From NCBI GenBank assembly GCA_963737575.1, contig CAVTTJ010000009.1, positions 186,001 to 250,000 on the forward strand: a stretch of DNA of 64,000 nt, read 5' to 3'. The notes under the pieces are model-generated. The model was not told the origin of the DNA and made no database searches. It worked only from the letters and a program-made list of their open reading frames with translations. This document shows positions 63,201 through 64,000 of this stretch, in pieces (positions within the stretch are counted from its first letter, which is position 1; every line of letters begins with the position of its first letter). The position numbers were made by a program, and so were the translations under genes. The DNA comes from VRUE01 sp963737575 (GTDB taxonomy: Bacteria; Actinomycetota; Thermoleophilia; Solirubrobacterales; 70-9).

Positions 63201-64000
63201 CCGGCGGCTCCGGCGTGACCAGCTTCGAATGCCGTCGGGACGGGGGCGCCTTCACAGCCTGCACGAGCCCGCAGGCCTATTCCGGGCTTGCCGACGGCGG
63301 CCACACCTTCGAAGTCCGGGCGATCGATCAGGCGGGGAACACCGACGCAACGCCGGCGAGCTCCACCTGGACCGTCGACACCACCGCGCCGACGACCTCG
63401 ATCGACTCCGGCCCGTCGGGCCTGACCAACAACGCCAACGCAAGCTTCGGCTTCTCCGGCAGCGACAGCGGTGGCTCCGGCATCGCCTCGTTCCAGTGCA
63501 GCCGCGACGGTGCCGCTTTCGCGGCCTGCACCAGCCCGCAGGCCTACTCGTCGCTCAGCGACGGCGTCCCACACCTTCGAAGTCCGGGCGATCGACGCAG
63601 GCCGGGAACATCGACGCAGACGCCCGGCGAGCTCCACCTGGACCGTCGACACCACCGCGCCGACGACCTCGATCGACTCCGGCCCGTCGGGCCTGACGAA
63701 CAGCTCCAACCGCCAACTTCAGCTTCTCGGGCACCGACACCGGTGGCTCCGGCGTGGCGTCCTTCCAGTGCAGGCTCGACTCGACGCAGGCGGCGCGATT
63801 GGCGAGCTTGCGCCTCCCCGAAGAGCCTAGTCCTCGCTCAGCGACGGGTCCCACACCTTCGAAGTCCGGGCGATCGACGCAGGCCGGGAACATCGACCAG
63901 ACGCCCGGCGAGCTCCACCTGGACCGTCGACACCACCGCGCCGACGACCTCGATCGACTCCGGCCCCTCGGGCCTGACCAACAACGCCAACGCAAGCTTC
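51282..64000 (+). CDS. Giant secreted multidomain Ig-repeat protein, 5' part (many frameshifts)
   Basis: Runs off the window; more than 4,200 codons so far. GTG start and signal peptide (VVLLALLVPAGLATC). Order: N,N-dimethylformamidase beta-like region (about 51380-52840; YRLDIYRMGYYGGDGARKV, SVGHDEYWS, FFSGNEIFWK); Ig-like stretch (52850-53140); DUF4082-like domain (53170-53640; VTGVRFYKTPGNSGPHSG); Big_5-like domain (53735-54000); ThuA/GATase-like segment (54040-54300); polysaccharide-deacetylase-like domain (54770-55530; VVMTGDDHGSGG, GFEIGLHIS); a linker module ending TYVEDST (55790-56060); then about 28 Ig-like repeats. Frame breaks at about 53667, 53730, 53975 and 55893 are each one extra base, and more than two dozen follow in the repeats. 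The domains match secreted proteins of actinobacterial sugar-rich surfaces; whether the deacetylase-like part is active is unknown. Glu codons are mainly GAA in the first 4 kb. Confidence 0.75.
60155..60830 (+). repeat. Higher-order repeat, copy 1
   Basis: About 676 bp that recur at 62609-63284, offset exactly 2454 bp (818 codons). I saw no differences inside these limits; a C/T difference just before (CCCTCC/CCCTCT) and CTC/CTT just after mark the edges. Covers one Ig-like unit, the linker module and most of the next unit. Confidence 0.8.
62609..63284 (+). repeat. Higher-order repeat, copy 2
   Basis: Second copy of the 60155-60830 segment. The 2454-bp spacing is a multiple of three, so the larger unit (nine Ig-like repeats plus linker) is in frame in principle. 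Confidence 0.8.

Larger units (their letters stand above)
56040..64000 (+). repeat. Array of about 28 Ig-like coding repeats
   Basis: Units of about 265-275 bp, each coding TSIDSGPSGLTNS / FSFSGTDTGGSG / FQCSRDGAAFAACTSPQAY / SHTFEVRAIDQAGN / SSTWTVDTTAP. One subtype has a longer middle (CRLDSTQAADWSACSSPKSL). Two copies of a different linker module (60398-60667 and 62852-63121, beginning TATIPASPANQNSPK) interrupt it, like the one at 55790. Starts of units were counted from the DSGPSG words. Frame is lost and regained repeatedly. Confidence 0.85.

Noticed and set aside
56040..64000. Regular repeats that might suggest a CRISPR array
   Set aside because: Period is about 270 bp, units are coding and similar throughout, and there are no short repeats with unique spacers.
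51282..64000. Programmed ribosomal frameshifting in the giant gene
   Set aside because: The breaks are numerous, lie at unlike sequences without slippery sites, and are explained by single extra bases relative to sister repeats.

Overview
The window is high-GC DNA from a Gram-positive-type actinobacterium. A fused secD-secF, yebC followed by ruvCAB, short ATGA/GTGA overlaps, several leaderless-looking promoters and a Wzx/Wzy polysaccharide locus without outer-membrane export genes suggest Thermoleophilia/Solirubrobacterales. That placement is inference from gene content and style; no rRNA is present to confirm it.

Layout. (1) 1-14.3 kb is housekeeping: pdxS (3' end, frameshifted), pdxT, an M29 aminopeptidase, a small membrane protein, yebC, ruvC-ruvA-ruvB, a zinc-ribbon/PAS protein, secDF, a small membrane protein, recJ and rel. 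(2) 14.3-16.2 kb holds an ECF sigma factor between two paralogous small proteins that look like duplicated ribbon-helix-helix regulators. (3) 16.2-44.9 kb is an exopolysaccharide locus: a Gfo/Idh/MocA sugar dehydrogenase, two Wzz-like proteins, a Wzy/ligase-type protein, five to six glycosyltransferases, a deacetylase, two SDR epimerases, a FemAB-like protein, a left-handed beta-helix acyltransferase, a Wzx flippase, a DegT aminotransferase and an initiating sugar-phosphate transferase. Inside it (20.7-29.5 kb) sit four tandem minus-strand genes for secreted proteins that share a nearly identical cysteine-rich beta-helix domain behind variable numbers of Ig-like, PKD-like and calcium-binding-type repeats. 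(4) 45.3-49.6 kb is a zinc-uptake operon znuA-znuC-znuB-znuB-zur with a candidate Zur site. (5) 49.6-51.2 kb holds lgt (frameshifted) and debris of a PD40 beta-propeller gene. (6) 51.3-64 kb, running off the window, is the start of a giant secreted protein: a dimethylformamidase-like region, DUF4082-like, Big_5-like, a ThuA-like segment and a deacetylase-like domain, then about 28 Ig-like repeats.

How it works together. The polysaccharide genes form a plausible complete Wzy-dependent pathway: initiation at 44143, assembly by the glycosyltransferases, flipping at 36073, polymerisation and length control at 17509-20687. The four beta-helix proteins and the giant repeat protein are likely cell-surface or matrix proteins, and the beta-helix genes may act on or bind the polysaccharide they are embedded with.

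Sequence quality matters here. Frame breaks occur in pdxS, a GT2 gene, lgt and especially in every long repeat. Most of those I could compare with an intact copy are single-base insertions. I read these as probable consensus errors of a long-read assembly that could not be polished in repeats, not as real decay.
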